Below are positions 1-8,472 of a stretch of 64,000 nt of DNA, piece after piece (positions within the stretch are counted from its first letter, which is position 1; every line of letters starts with the position of its first letter). Origin of the DNA: DATFIX01 sp047617305 (GTDB lineage: Archaea > Halobacteriota > Halobacteria > Halobacteriales > Natrialbaceae); the NCBI GenBank assembly GCA_047617305.1, contig JBLGCL010000001.1, forward strand, positions 1 to 64,000. The letters are read 5' to 3'. The position numbers and the translations under genes are program-made. The notes under the pieces are model-generated. The model was not told the DNA's origin. It saw only the letters and a program-made list of their open reading frames with translations, and searched no databases.

Positions 1-222
1 GGCATCTCCGTTCCGAAGGCCGTCGACGTCGCCCCGCAGCGCCGCGTCGATCAGGCCCTGATGTTCCTCGCGCAGGGCACCTACCGGGACGCCTTCAAGA
101 CCCCGACGGACGCCCAGGAGGCGCTGGCCGACCAGCTCGTCGGCGCCGCCAACTACGACGTCCAGACCTACGCTGTCAGCCAGAAAGAGGAGAAAGAGCG
201 CGTCGCGGCCGCCGCGCGGTAA
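1..222 (+). CDS. rps7: 30S ribosomal protein uS7 (C-terminal part)
   Basis: The frame is open from the first base and encodes the last 73 residues of archaeal/eukaryotic-type S7; the start lies outside the window. The segment begins GISVPKAVDVAPQRRVDQAL and ends with the basic tail KEEKERVAAAAR, both typical of haloarchaeal uS7, including the alanine-rich C-terminus. uS7 is a primary 16S rRNA binder that organises the head of the small subunit and contacts tRNA in the E site. In haloarchaea rps7 usually follows rps12 and the RNA polymerase genes. Here the next gene downstream is an unrelated transporter, so this is probably the 3' end of that operon. Confidence 0.95.
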   Translation, partial: GISVPKAVDVAPQRRVDQALMFLAQGTYRDAFKTPTDAQEALADQLVGAANYDVQTYAVSQKEEKERVAAAAR

Positions 223-325
223 GTCCGTTTTCCGCCCCGTTCGAGCGCCTCATCACGCCCCTCGTCGCGCCGACAAAAATTCGCTTTAGCGAACGCTTTA
301 GGGCCGACCGGCCGTCGCCACGGGC

Positions 326-1528
326 GTGACGGAAGCAACGGGGGCGTCGCGAGTCGTCCGCCGGTACTACCTGTATCGAGCGACCGCCACCGTCGGGTTC
401 GTAACGCCGATCTTCACGATCTTCCTGCTCCGGGAGCTCTCGTTCTCGCAACTCGGCGCGCTTTCGGGGCTGTACTCGGCGCTCGTGGTCCTGGGCGAGG
501 TCCCGACGGGCTACGTCGGCGACCGGGTGGGCCATCGCAATAGCCTCGTGATCGGCGCCGGGTGCAAGGCCGCCTCGCTGATCGGGTTCGTCGTCGCGGG
601 AACGTTCCCCGCGTTCGTCGTCCTCTACGTGTTCTGGGCGGCCGGGCTCACGTTCGACTCGGGAAGCAAGAGCGCGTGGCTCTACGAGACGCTGGCCGAA
701 CGCCTCGACGAGTCGGCGTTCACCCGGGTCCGCGGCCGGGGCGAATCGATCAACCGGTGGATCGGCGCGGGGACGATGGTCGTCGGGAGCCTGCTCTACG
801 TCGGTGACCCGCGCCTCCCGTTCGTCGCGGCGACGGGACTGACGCTGCTGGGCGTGCCCGTCCTGCTGTCCTTGCCGGAACCCGGCTCGGCCGAGCGACG
901 GCGGATCGAAACGGACGAAATCGTGGGGCTGGTCTGGGGCACGCTGTCGGGACCCTCCCTGCGATCGTTCGTCGGCTACACCGCGCTCGCGCTCGGGAGC
1001 GTCTCCGCCGCCCAGCTCTACGTGCAGCCGATCGCCGTGGACGTGCTCTCGGGGATCGAGACCGTCGAGGGCGTGCCGCCGGCCGCGACCCTGGGGTTCC
1101 TCTACGCGGCGTTCACGGCGGTCGCGGCGGTGGCGAGTTACTACGCCGACGTCGTCGAGGACGCACTGGGTCGGCGCCGCACCCTGCTATTTCTGCCGGT
1201 CGGCACCGCCGCGCTGATGATCGTCCCGCTCGCCCTGCCCGTCCTGGCCTTCCCGGCGTTCTTCGCCATGCGTGGCGTGGACCCGCTGGTCCGACCCGTC
1301 ACGCAGGCCCACCTCAACGAGCACGTCGGATCGGCGGGGCGGGCGACGGTCATCAGCGCCTCGTCGATGGTCTTCGGTCTGGTCCGGACGCCCCTCTCGC
1401 TGGCCGGCGGCGTCCTCGCCGACGCCACTTCGGCGCTCGCCGCCGTGGCTGCCTTCGGGGGTGCGTTCCTGGTGAGCGGCGTGGGACTGTGGCTGGTCGG
1501 AGGTCCCGTCGTCAGGAGCGGGGAATGA
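326..1528 (+). CDS. MFS transporter
   Basis: A 400-residue polytopic membrane protein of the major facilitator superfamily with about 12 hydrophobic segments. After the second segment a motif-A-like loop, GYVGDRVGHRN (residues 62-72), joins helices 2 and 3, as is diagnostic for MFS. The start is GTG, and the first helix begins near residue 20. Substrate cannot be told from sequence; relatives are annotated as general or drug-type exporters. It stands alone, reading the same way as rps7 about 100 bp upstream and converging on the next gene with only 3 bp between the stop codons. Confidence 0.85.
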   Translation: MTEATGASRVVRRYYLYRATATVGFVTPIFTIFLLRELSFSQLGALSGLYSALVVLGEVPTGYVGDRVGHRNSLVIGAGCKAASLIGFVVAGTFPAFVVLYVFWAAGLTFDSGSKSAWLYETLAERLDESAFTRVRGRGESINRWIGAGTMVVGSLLYVGDPRLPFVAATGLTLLGVPVLLSLPEPGSAERRRIETDEIVGLVWGTLSGPSLRSFVGYTALALGSVSAAQLYVQPIAVDVLSGIETVEGVPPAATLGFLYAAFTAVAAVASYYADVVEDALGRRRTLLFLPVGTAALMIVPLALPVLAFPAFFAMRGVDPLVRPVTQAHLNEHVGSAGRATVISASSMVFGLVRTPLSLAGGVLADATSALAAVAAFGGAFLVSGVGLWLVGGPVVRSGE

Positions 1529-1531
1529 CCG

Positions 1532-2287
1532 TCAGTCGGCTCCCTGCTGCCCGGCGAGGACGTACGAACGGGTGACGTCGACGAGGGACTTCCGGTACTC
1601 GCTCTCGGTCGGGTCGACGCCGAGGGTCGAGAACCGGCGCCTGAATCGGTCGACGTCGACCGCCGGGGCGTCGTCGGCCGCGACGCGCGCGAGGTCGTAG
1701 AGGCGGTGGTCCTCCCCGACCAGGTCGTGTCGCTCGACCATGGCGAGCGCGAAGGCCGCGTTGACGGCCGTGATGTCCGGGTCGGCCCCAGTGGATGCCA
1801 GCCGGGACTCCCCGAACGGCGACGCTTCCGGACCGTCGGCGACGGCGGCCGCGAGCGCCGATTCGAAGAAGTCGACCAGCTTGTGCCCCGGCCCGACGCT
1901 GAGGGTGATGTCGTCGGCGTACACGTCCTTCATGTGGTTGGCGATCTGGTAGCAGTGGGAGATCAGCCGGCGTTCGACCTCGCGTCCGGCCAGGGCGAGG
2001 TACAGCACCTCCCCCGTCGGCTGGACGTGGGAGGGGTGGGCCTCCTCGTGGCGCCGCATGTGAGCGTACTCGTGGAGCGCGAGTTCGCGCGCCATCGCGC
2101 TCGTCGCCGCCTGTCGCGAGATGTTCAGGGTGTGGTGATCGTCGTGGTGTCCGGTCCAGGTCCGCTCGTCGGGGTCGTCCTGCACCTCGATCCACACCGG
2201 CTTTTCGAGGTCGTGTTCGGTCTCGAACACGCCCCGCGCGCTCAGAAAGGGATCCGGGGGCACCGCCCCGCGTACCCGTACGTCCAT
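1532..2287 (-). CDS. DUF5781-like protein with HExxH-type motif
   Basis: A 251-residue soluble acidic protein that I recognise as resembling the haloarchaeal DUF5781 family; no function is established. Residues 72-76 read HEYAH, inside LALHEYAHMRRHEEAHPSH, which matches the HExxH zinc-binding helix of zincin peptidases and is followed by further His and Glu residues. This fits a minigluzincin-like fold, but a catalytic role is inference. There is no signal peptide or membrane segment, so it should be cytoplasmic. A TATA-like element (GGTAATAC on the minus strand, about 31 bp upstream) suggests a short or absent leader. Confidence 0.7.
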   Translation of the reverse strand: MDVRVRGAVPPDPFLSARGVFETEHDLEKPVWIEVQDDPDERTWTGHHDDHHTLNISRQAATSAMARELALHEYAHMRRHEEAHPSHVQPTGEVLYLALAGREVERRLISHCYQIANHMKDVYADDITLSVGPGHKLVDFFESALAAAVADGPEASPFGESRLASTGADPDITAVNAAFALAMVERHDLVGEDHRLYDLARVAADDAPAVDVDRFRRRFSTLGVDPTESEYRKSLVDVTRSYVLAGQQGAD

Positions 2288-2401
2288 AGTTACAGTGTGA
2301 CAAGGATCGCAGTCGTATTACCCTTGCGCCGGCCGGAGGCCGCGTCTGGCCGCCGTTCCGTTCGGTTCCGTTCCGGGCTCCGTTCGCCTCGCCGACCGGG
2401 A

Positions 2402-2866
2402 TCAGTCCTCGCCCTCAAGGTCCAGTTCGAACTGTTCGTTCTCGACCACCGCGTTCAGCACGACGCTGGTGTTCGACTCCTTGACGTCCGGGTCGGTCAG
2501 CAGCGTCTTGATCTGTCGGTTCATGCCGTCGGTGTCCTCGAACTTGCCGATCGCGATGACGTCGTAGTCGCCCGTCACCTCGTAGACCGAGATCATCCCG
2601 TCGTATTCGGCGAGCCGTTCGGTGATCTCGGGAAGGGCCTCGCCCTCGACCTTGAGCTGCAGGACCGCCGTGACGTCGTACCCGAGCGCGCCGTAATCGA
2701 TCCGGGGGGTAAACCCGCGGATGACGCCGGCCTCTTCCAGGTCGGACAGGTGATTCGAGACGGTCGTCACCGAGACGTCCAGCTGCTCGCCGATCTCGCG
2801 GAGGCTCGCCCGACCGTCGCCCATGAGGGCGTTCACCAGTCTCGCGTCGAGGTTCTCGTAGGTCAT
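2402..2866 (-). CDS. lrp: Lrp/AsnC family transcriptional regulator
   Basis: A 154-residue regulator with an N-terminal winged helix-turn-helix (about residues 15-60, containing SLREIGEQLDVSVTTVSNHL) and a C-terminal RAM/AsnC ligand-binding domain (about 75-145, with YEVTGDYDVIAIGKFEDT). It ends in an acidic tail. The gene is divergent from glnA, the arrangement known in Halobacterium, where Lrp controls glutamine synthetase. From the context it probably senses an amino acid and regulates glnA and itself. An A/T-rich element about 27-30 bp before the ATG would give a leaderless transcript. Confidence 0.9.
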   Translation of the reverse strand: MTYENLDARLVNALMGDGRASLREIGEQLDVSVTTVSNHLSDLEEAGVIRGFTPRIDYGALGYDVTAVLQLKVEGEALPEITERLAEYDGMISVYEVTGDYDVIAIGKFEDTDGMNRQIKTLLTDPDVKESNTSVVLNAVVENEQFELDLEGED

Positions 2867-2888
2867 TACGTCCGCAGAGTCGCTCCGG

Positions 2889-2930
2889 ACATTAGAATTT
2901 AACGAACGTTTACTTTAGAGAGTAAATAAA
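2889..2930. promoter_or_regulatory. lrp/glnA divergent control region with inverted repeat
   Basis: The intergenic region holds a perfect inverted repeat, TTTACT at 2909-2914 and AGTAAA at 2921-2926 with a 6-bp spacer. TATA-like sequences lie on both sides: one near 2889-2902 placed for leaderless lrp, and one near 2921-2930 (AGTAAATAAA) placed for glnA, which would give glnA a leader of about 40 nt. An 18-bp palindrome sitting on both promoters is a plausible Lrp operator; that assignment is inference. Confidence 0.5.
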
Positions 2931-2991
2931 GACGATAGAACAAGCAACAGAGTTTTAGTAGAAGGAACCATGGAGGGAATCGTCGAGAAAG

Positions 2992-4347
2992 ATGACGTCT
3001 GAAAACGAGTCGAAAGGGGAACGGGACGTGCTCCGCGCGATCGACGACCGGAACATCGACTTCCTCCGGCTCCAGTTCACGGACATCCTGGGGACCGTCA
3101 AGAACGTCTCCATCCCCGCCAGCCAGGCCGAGAAGGCGTTCGAGGAGGGGATCTACTTCGACGGATCGTCGATCGAGGGGTTCGTCCGCATCCAGGAGTC
3201 GGACATGCGCCTCGAACCTGATCCGTCGACGTTCGCCGTCCTGCCGTGGGCTCGCGACGAGAACGGCGCCGCCGCCCGCCTCATCTGCGACGTGATCGAC
3301 ACGAAAACCGGCGACCCCTTCGCCGGCGACCCGCGGTACGTCCTCAAGCGGGCACTCGAGCGCGCAGAGGAGATGGGGTACACGCTCAACGCCGGCCCGG
3401 AACCCGAGTTCTTCGTCTTCGAGAAGGACGACGAGGGGCGGGCGACGACGAAGACGCACGACGCCGGCGGGTACTTCGACCTCGCACCGAAGGACCTCGC
3501 GTCCGACTTGCGCCGGGAGATCGTCCACGTCCTCGACGAGATGGGGTTCGAGGTCGAGGCCAGCCACCACGAAGTCGCGGAAGGGCAACACGAGATCGAC
3601 TTCAAGTACGCCGACGGGCTGACGACGGCCGACAACATCGCCACGTTCCGCGCGGTCGTCCGGGCCGTCGCGGAGATGCACGACCTCCACGCGACGTTCA
3701 TGCCCAAGCCCATCGCCGGGATCAACGGGTCGGGCATGCACACTCACCTCTCGCTGTTCACCGAGGACGGCGAGAACGCCTTCTACGACCCGGACGACGA
3801 GTTCCAGCTGTCGGAGACGGCCAAACAGTTCCTCGCGGGGATCCTCGAACACGCCCCGGCGATCACCGCGGTCTGCAACCCGACGGTCAACTCCTACAAG
3901 CGCCTGGTGCCGGGGTACGAGGCGCCGGTCTACGTGGCCTGGTCGGACGTCAACCGCTCCGTCCTGATCCGCAAGCCGGCGACGCGAGCGCCCGAATCCG
4001 CCCGCATCGAACTCCGGTCGCCGGACCCCTCCAGCAACCCGTACCTGGCCCTGGCCGTCATGCTCCAGGCCGGTCTCGACGGCATCGAGCGCGGCCTCGA
4101 CGCGCCCGAGGCCGTTCGGGAGAACATCTACGAGTTCGACGCCGCGAAACGCGAGGAGTACGGCATCGACACCCTCCCCGGAACGCTGGCGCGAGCCATC
4201 GACGCCCTCGAGGACGACGAGGTCGTGACGCGCGCGCTGGGGCCCCACGTCACCGAGAAGTTCGTCGAGGCCAAGCGCCAGGAGTTCGACGAGTACCGGG
4301 CCGCAGTCTCGGAGTGGGAACTCGACCGCTACCTCGAAACCTTCTGA
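2992..4347 (+). CDS. glnA: Glutamine synthetase, type I
   Basis: A 451-residue GS-I enzyme that makes glutamine from glutamate, ammonia and ATP, the main ammonia-assimilation step. Visible signatures are FDGSSIEGF (residues 51-59), the metal/ATP glutamates around NAGPEPEFFVFEKD, KPIAGINGSGMHTHLSL, the glutamate-binding NPTVNSYKRLVPGYEAP segment, and ELRSPDPSSNPYLALA near the C-terminus. Length fits the short alpha type, which lacks the adenylylation loop. It is transcribed away from lrp, which likely regulates it. The stop is followed 28 bp later by a convergent membrane-protein gene. Confidence 0.97.
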   Translation: MTSENESKGERDVLRAIDDRNIDFLRLQFTDILGTVKNVSIPASQAEKAFEEGIYFDGSSIEGFVRIQESDMRLEPDPSTFAVLPWARDENGAAARLICDVIDTKTGDPFAGDPRYVLKRALERAEEMGYTLNAGPEPEFFVFEKDDEGRATTKTHDAGGYFDLAPKDLASDLRREIVHVLDEMGFEVEASHHEVAEGQHEIDFKYADGLTTADNIATFRAVVRAVAEMHDLHATFMPKPIAGINGSGMHTHLSLFTEDGENAFYDPDDEFQLSETAKQFLAGILEHAPAITAVCNPTVNSYKRLVPGYEAPVYVAWSDVNRSVLIRKPATRAPESARIELRSPDPSSNPYLALAVMLQAGLDGIERGLDAPEAVRENIYEFDAAKREEYGIDTLPGTLARAIDALEDDEVVTRALGPHVTEKFVEAKRQEFDEYRAAVSEWELDRYLETF

Positions 4348-4375
4348 ACCGGTCGGTCGGGTTCGGGGAGCGACG

Positions 4376-4867
4376 TCAGTCGCTCCGAAGCGCGACGGCG
4401 CCGGCGCCCGCAAGCGTCGCGAGGCCGCCTTCGATGCCCGGGATCAAGAAATTCGACCAGGCGTACGGGAGGTACGGACCCCACTCGAAGAGGGTTCGGA
4501 GCGGCAGGTGGTCCTGCAGCGGCAGCTGGCCGACGGACCGGATCGGGATCGCGACGCCCCAGAACCCGACGTAGAACGCGACGAACGAGATCGCGAACAG
4601 GACGACGATCGCGTTCCGATCGATCCCGGGCACGCCGATCCGCCGGACGAGCAGGTAGGCCCCGAGCGCCAGACCGACGGGGACCACGACCGGTTCGAGC
4701 GCGTATCCCAGCAGCGCCCGACCCGGCCGGAACGTTTCGCGGGCGTCGGGTACCACCACGGACGTCAGGTAGGCGGCGCCGAACCCGGACAGGATCTGCG
4801 CGACGGCCGTCAGGGCGAACAGGGAGCGACGTGCGCCGGAGGTCGACGTCCGCGTGGTGGAACTCAT
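4376..4867 (-). CDS. Four-helix membrane protein, unknown function
   Basis: A 163-residue integral membrane protein with about four hydrophobic segments (SLFALTAVAQILSGFGAAYL, a second near residue 60, VVLFAISFVAFYVGFWGVAI, and a C-terminal segment). I do not recognise a named family. The ATG at 4867 is preferred over one 18 bp upstream because an ATATATAT box at 4891-4898 is centred 27 bp before it, which predicts a leaderless message. It converges on glnA. Nothing around it points to a specific job. Confidence 0.65.
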   Translation of the reverse strand: MSSTTRTSTSGARRSLFALTAVAQILSGFGAAYLTSVVVPDARETFRPGRALLGYALEPVVVPVGLALGAYLLVRRIGVPGIDRNAIVVLFAISFVAFYVGFWGVAIPIRSVGQLPLQDHLPLRTLFEWGPYLPYAWSNFLIPGIEGGLATLAGAGAVALRSD

Positions 4868-4890
4868 GGTGCGAAAATACATCACCTAAG

Positions 4891-4898
4891 ATATATAT
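4891..4898 (-). promoter_or_regulatory. TATA box for the 4376-4867 membrane protein
   Basis: ATATATAT preceded on the minus strand by a purine-rich BRE-like GAAACGG. Its centre is about 27 bp from the ATG at 4867, the spacing expected for transcription starting at the start codon. Confidence 0.6.
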
Positions 4899-4990
4899 CC
4901 GTTTCTAGTAGGTATCCGACTCTCACCCTGGAGGGCCGGCACGGTGATCGATCGAAGGAAGAGATAGGACGTTCCCGTCCGACCGGAGCA

Positions 4991-5890
4991 TCACGCCCCC
5001 GTCTCGATCCACTCCGAGAGCCATGGGACCCCAGGCGTCGCGAGGAGCATCCCCGCGATGAGTGCCGTCACGGACCCCAGCACGGGACCGTCCGGGACGC
5101 CAGCGGCGACGAGTCCGACGCCGGCTACCCCGGCTAGGACGACGGCGGCGGCGAAGAGTCCACCCGCCCGTGCGATCGTCCCGCGGGTCGCCGGCCAGGG
5201 CTGGATCGGCGCGTCCGTGGCGGACCACCCGACCGTCGCACCGAACGCGGCGCCGACCGCGAGCCAGCCGTCCTGGCCGCCCTGGAGGAGCCCACCGAGG
5301 GCCGTCAGCCCCAGTGCGAGCCAGAGGAAGAGCCGTTCGTCGCCCGCGATTCGATCGCGGATCCGGGCGACGGCGAACAGGTACGCCAGCCCCAAACCGA
5401 TCCCGGCGATCACGTCCGCGAGGTAGTGCACCCCGAGGGCGACCCGGGAGAACGCGACGAGGACGATCAGCGCGACCGCTGCGGCGATCCGCCGGGCTCT
5501 CGTCCCCACGTCGAGCCACCACGCCAGCGACCCCCAGACCACCGTCGCGGCGGTGGCGTGGCCGCTCGGGAACCCGTAGCCGTCGGCGGTCACTTCGGCC
5601 TCGTAGAACGGACGGACCAGGGCCGGCACGTCCTCGACTGGAACGGGCGGGTTCGCCGGCGGGCGCGCGAACGCGAGGGCGTACTTGGCGATCAGGACGA
5701 GTCCGACGCCGCCCAGCGCCACGCCGACGAGGGCCGCCCCGCGGTCGCGGTCGCCGAACCACAGGACCAGGGTGAGCGCCGGCACGAACACCACGACGTC
5801 GCCGAACTGGGTGATTACCGCGACGAGGACGGCGACGACGTCGGGGAGGGCGGCCTGCACCGCCTCGATGGCACCGGTACCGCGACTCAT
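4991..5890 (-). CDS. PAP2-superfamily membrane phosphatase
   Basis: A 299-residue membrane protein with the three lipid-phosphatase motifs in order: KYALAFARP (69-77, KX6RP type), PSGHA (108-112) and SRVALGVHYLAD (148-159), supplying the catalytic His111 and His155 and Asp159. Such enzymes remove phosphate from lipid phosphates or polyprenyl pyrophosphates at the membrane. Multiple transmembrane helices surround the motifs and a further block of helices follows to the C-terminus. It is the third gene of a leftward run (YihY-like, coiled-coil protein, PAP2), only 4 bp after the coiled-coil gene, so cotranscription is likely. Confidence 0.88.
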   Translation of the reverse strand: MSRGTGAIEAVQAALPDVVAVLVAVITQFGDVVVFVPALTLVLWFGDRDRGAALVGVALGGVGLVLIAKYALAFARPPANPPVPVEDVPALVRPFYEAEVTADGYGFPSGHATAATVVWGSLAWWLDVGTRARRIAAAVALIVLVAFSRVALGVHYLADVIAGIGLGLAYLFAVARIRDRIAGDERLFLWLALGLTALGGLLQGGQDGWLAVGAAFGATVGWSATDAPIQPWPATRGTIARAGGLFAAAVVLAGVAGVGLVAAGVPDGPVLGSVTALIAGMLLATPGVPWLSEWIETGA

Positions 5891-5894
5891 TGGT

Positions 5895-6455
5895 TCAGAA
5901 CCGGTTCAGGATGACGCCGGCCGCGTCGCGGGCGCGGCCGGGTAGCGAGAGGACGTTGAACGCGACGCCGACGATCAACATCAGCGCGTAGAGCCCCAGC
6001 GTCGAGAGCCAGATGACGATCATCGCGAGGATCGCGAACCCGGCGCTGTCCTGGAGGAAGTAGAAGGCACCCAGCGTCATGACGGTCCCGTACAGGAGGA
6101 CGAGGTACGGACCCCACCCCCGGGCGTGCCCCCGGCGGACGCGCTTGCGGACGTATCGCTTCAGATCCCCCTCGATCTCCTCCCGGTGGACGGTTCGGTC
6201 CTCGATGCCCTCCTCGAACGCGTCGACCTCGTCCTCGAGGTCCTCGAACTCCCGTTCCACGTCGTCGACGTCGCCTTCGATCCCCTCGAGGCGGTCCCGG
6301 AGGGCCTCGAGTTCGGCCTCGAGCGCGGCGGCCTCCTCGTCAGCGCCGTCGTCGGCACCCCCCGTTCCGTCCGTCGAATCGGAGGTACCCCCGTCGTCAT
6401 CCGGATCAGCCGCGTCGTCGGATGGCGAGGTGGCCGCGTTGTCGTCCTCGCTCAT
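5895..6455 (-). CDS. Coiled-coil membrane protein
   Basis: A 186-residue protein with three parts: a very acidic, low-complexity N-terminus (first 45 residues, Asp/Ser/Gly rich); a heptad-type coiled coil around residues 45-95 (ALEAELEALRDRLEGIEGDV and onward); and, after a basic patch KRYVRKRVRRGH, two hydrophobic segments ending at the C-terminus. The ATG at 6455 opens the acidic region; the frame stays open upstream but that sequence is antisense to the next gene. No known family. Position between a YihY-like and a PAP2 gene suggests a cell-envelope role, perhaps as a scaffold; that is inference. Confidence 0.7.
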   Translation of the reverse strand: MSEDDNAATSPSDDAADPDDDGGTSDSTDGTGGADDGADEEAAALEAELEALRDRLEGIEGDVDDVEREFEDLEDEVDAFEEGIEDRTVHREEIEGDLKRYVRKRVRRGHARGWGPYLVLLYGTVMTLGAFYFLQDSAGFAILAMIVIWLSTLGLYALMLIVGVAFNVLSLPGRARDAAGVILNRF

Positions 6456-6538
6456 TCTCCTTTGTCCCGTCTCACCCGCGCGGTTTGAACTTGCCGGTCG
6501 AAACCGTTTCGACCCCGGGGGACCCGGTGACGCGGCCG

Positions 6539-7351
6539 TCATCCCGTCGCTTCTCGCCCGGCGACGACGGCGTTCAGTATGGCCCCGGCGATCACCAGCA
6601 TGGCGCCGATGTACAGCCAGGTGAGGAGCAACAGGACGCCGCCGAGAACGCCGTAGATGGCGAAGTTCGCCGCCGTCGTGGCGTACCAGGTGTAGAGGCC
6701 GCCGAGGAGGGTCCACCCGACGGCCACCAGGGCCGTTCCCGGCAGCGCCTCGCGCACGGTCAGTTCGACGTCCGGGAGGACGTAGTACAGCGGCAGGAAC
6801 GTCGCGATCAGGACGCCGACCAGCGAGAGCGGCGCCACCAGGTCCGCGATCGGCCCCTCCGCGACGGCCTCGATGGTGCTGACGCCGACCACCGCGGCGA
6901 CGCCCGCGCCGACGGCGAGCAACACGACGGTCGCGTCCCGGAGTTCGTGGAGTAACGACCCGGGCGTCTCGACGTCGTAGACGTAGGCGAACGCCTTGTC
7001 GAGGCCCCGGAACAGCCGCAGGCCGCTCCACGCGAGAACGAGCACGCCGACCACCGTCGCCCCGCCTCGGCCCGACCCCGTCGACAGGGCCTGGAACGCG
7101 ACCTCCTGTCCGCTCTCGGTGAGGAGAGCGCCCGCCTGCTCGACGACGTCCCGGGCGAACGCCTCACCGCTCACCGCCGTCGCGACCGCCACCGCGAGCA
7201 ACAGGAGGGGAACGAGCGAGACGAACCCGAAGTAAGCGACTGCCGCCGCGAGGAAGGAGACCTCGGCGTCGCGGGTCGCGGAAACCGTCCGCCGTGCCAG
7301 CGAAACCGCGGCCTCGGTGCGATCGTTCACGGCGTTCCGTTGGCGCGCCAC
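6539..7351 (-). CDS. YihY/virulence factor BrkB family membrane protein
   Basis: A 270-residue protein with six hydrophobic segments and family features: N-terminal SFLAAAVAYFGFVSLVPLLL, the central LAWSGLRLFRGLDKAFAYVYDV, and near the C-terminus ANFAIYGVLGGVLLLLTWLY. The family was once misnamed ribonuclease BN; it is an inner-membrane protein family of uncertain function with transporter-like topology. It is the first gene of the leftward run with the coiled-coil and PAP2 genes, 83 bp upstream of the former. The length is normal for the family. Confidence 0.87.
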   Translation of the reverse strand: MARQRNAVNDRTEAAVSLARRTVSATRDAEVSFLAAAVAYFGFVSLVPLLLLAVAVATAVSGEAFARDVVEQAGALLTESGQEVAFQALSTGSGRGGATVVGVLVLAWSGLRLFRGLDKAFAYVYDVETPGSLLHELRDATVVLLAVGAGVAAVVGVSTIEAVAEGPIADLVAPLSLVGVLIATFLPLYYVLPDVELTVREALPGTALVAVGWTLLGGLYTWYATTAANFAIYGVLGGVLLLLTWLYIGAMLVIAGAILNAVVAGREATG

Positions 7352-7467
7352 GATGAAAACGCTATCCGGTCGGTTCGTGACCGCGATTCCGGGGTCACCT
7401 CGAGCGTCGAACGATTACGGGTCGATTGTCCCGATTCGTTTCGAACCTTTAATCCCGAGGGTTTCAG

Positions 7468-8445
7468 ATGTTGAATTTGGGTGCCAGAATGAGATCGCTA
7501 CGCTCACTGGTCTGGATCGACGACGAATCCCGCCCGACTGCGCTGTTCAGGATCTTGCTCATCGCGGTCGGATCGTGGGTCGCCGCCTCCGTCGCGTACG
7601 AGGTCATCTGGGCGATCGAAGGGACCGGCGTTTCGGGGCTGGTCCCGGCCTTGATCCGGCCCATCCTTGGCTATGGACTACCCAGCCTCGCTATCCTTCT
7701 CGGCCTCGTGTTTCTCGGCCGCCGGAGGCGTTCGGACTGGGGAATGGAGGTCGATCGGGACTGGTGGTTCGACTTCGGGTTCGGACTCGCGCTCGCGACG
7801 GGACTCCTCGTGACGATCTTCGGCGTCATGTTCGTCGCCGACTGGGTGCGCGTCACGGGCACGATCGAGGTCAACGGTGATCCTCCTGTGGCGGGGTTCT
7901 GGCCGAACCTGCTCCGGATCCTCGTGGTATTCGTCGGGGTCGGCATCTACGAGGAGTTCTTTTCGCGGGGGCTGCTGCTGACCAACGTCGCCGACGGCGT
8001 GGCGGGATTCGGACCGATCGGACGACGAGGTGCCGTCACGATTGCCGTCGGACTGACCGCCGCGATTTTCGGAGCGCTGCACGCGAACAATCCCAACGCC
8101 TCACTCGCAAGTACGCTCGGGCTGACGGCGGCGGGCGTTCTCTACGGGACGGGATACGTGTTCACCGGCAGACTCGCGTTACCGATCGGGTTTCACATCG
8201 CCTGGAACGTCGTCGAAGGGGTCGTCCTCGGCTTCCCCGTCAGTGGCTCCCGGGAGGCCGCAAATCTGATCGCCGTCGCCGAGCAGGGACCGAACCTGTT
8301 CACCGGCGGCGCGTTCGGCCCCGAAGCGGGCGTCCTGGGCGTCGGTGCCCGTTTCGTCGGCATCGCGGCGATCGTCGCCTACGTTCGCTGGCGCCGTGGC
8401 AAGGTCTCGGTCGCCGAGAAACTGACCGATCCGACGCTCCGGTAA
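7468..8445 (+). CDS. CPBP family intramembrane glutamic endopeptidase
   Basis: A 325-residue multi-pass membrane protein of the CAAX protease / Rce1-like (ABI) family. Catalytic motifs are YEEFFSRG (Glu162-Glu163), ALHANN (His, about residue 205) and GFHIAWNVVEG (His, about residue 232). Such enzymes cleave membrane-bound or prenylated substrates; in haloarchaea the substrates are unknown. A second in-frame ATG at 7489 is an alternative start. It is divergent from the YihY-like gene with a 116-bp spacer and has no obvious partner. Confidence 0.88.
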   Translation: MLNLGARMRSLRSLVWIDDESRPTALFRILLIAVGSWVAASVAYEVIWAIEGTGVSGLVPALIRPILGYGLPSLAILLGLVFLGRRRRSDWGMEVDRDWWFDFGFGLALATGLLVTIFGVMFVADWVRVTGTIEVNGDPPVAGFWPNLLRILVVFVGVGIYEEFFSRGLLLTNVADGVAGFGPIGRRGAVTIAVGLTAAIFGALHANNPNASLASTLGLTAAGVLYGTGYVFTGRLALPIGFHIAWNVVEGVVLGFPVSGSREAANLIAVAEQGPNLFTGGAFGPEAGVLGVGARFVGIAAIVAYVRWRRGKVSVAEKLTDPTLR

Positions 8446-8472
8446 CGCGGGCGGAAACCAGCGGGAGGTCGA

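Noticed and set aside
2899..4413. A 504-codon frame antisense to glnA
   Set aside because: It mirrors the glnA codon pattern and shows no domains; glnA is certain on the other strand.
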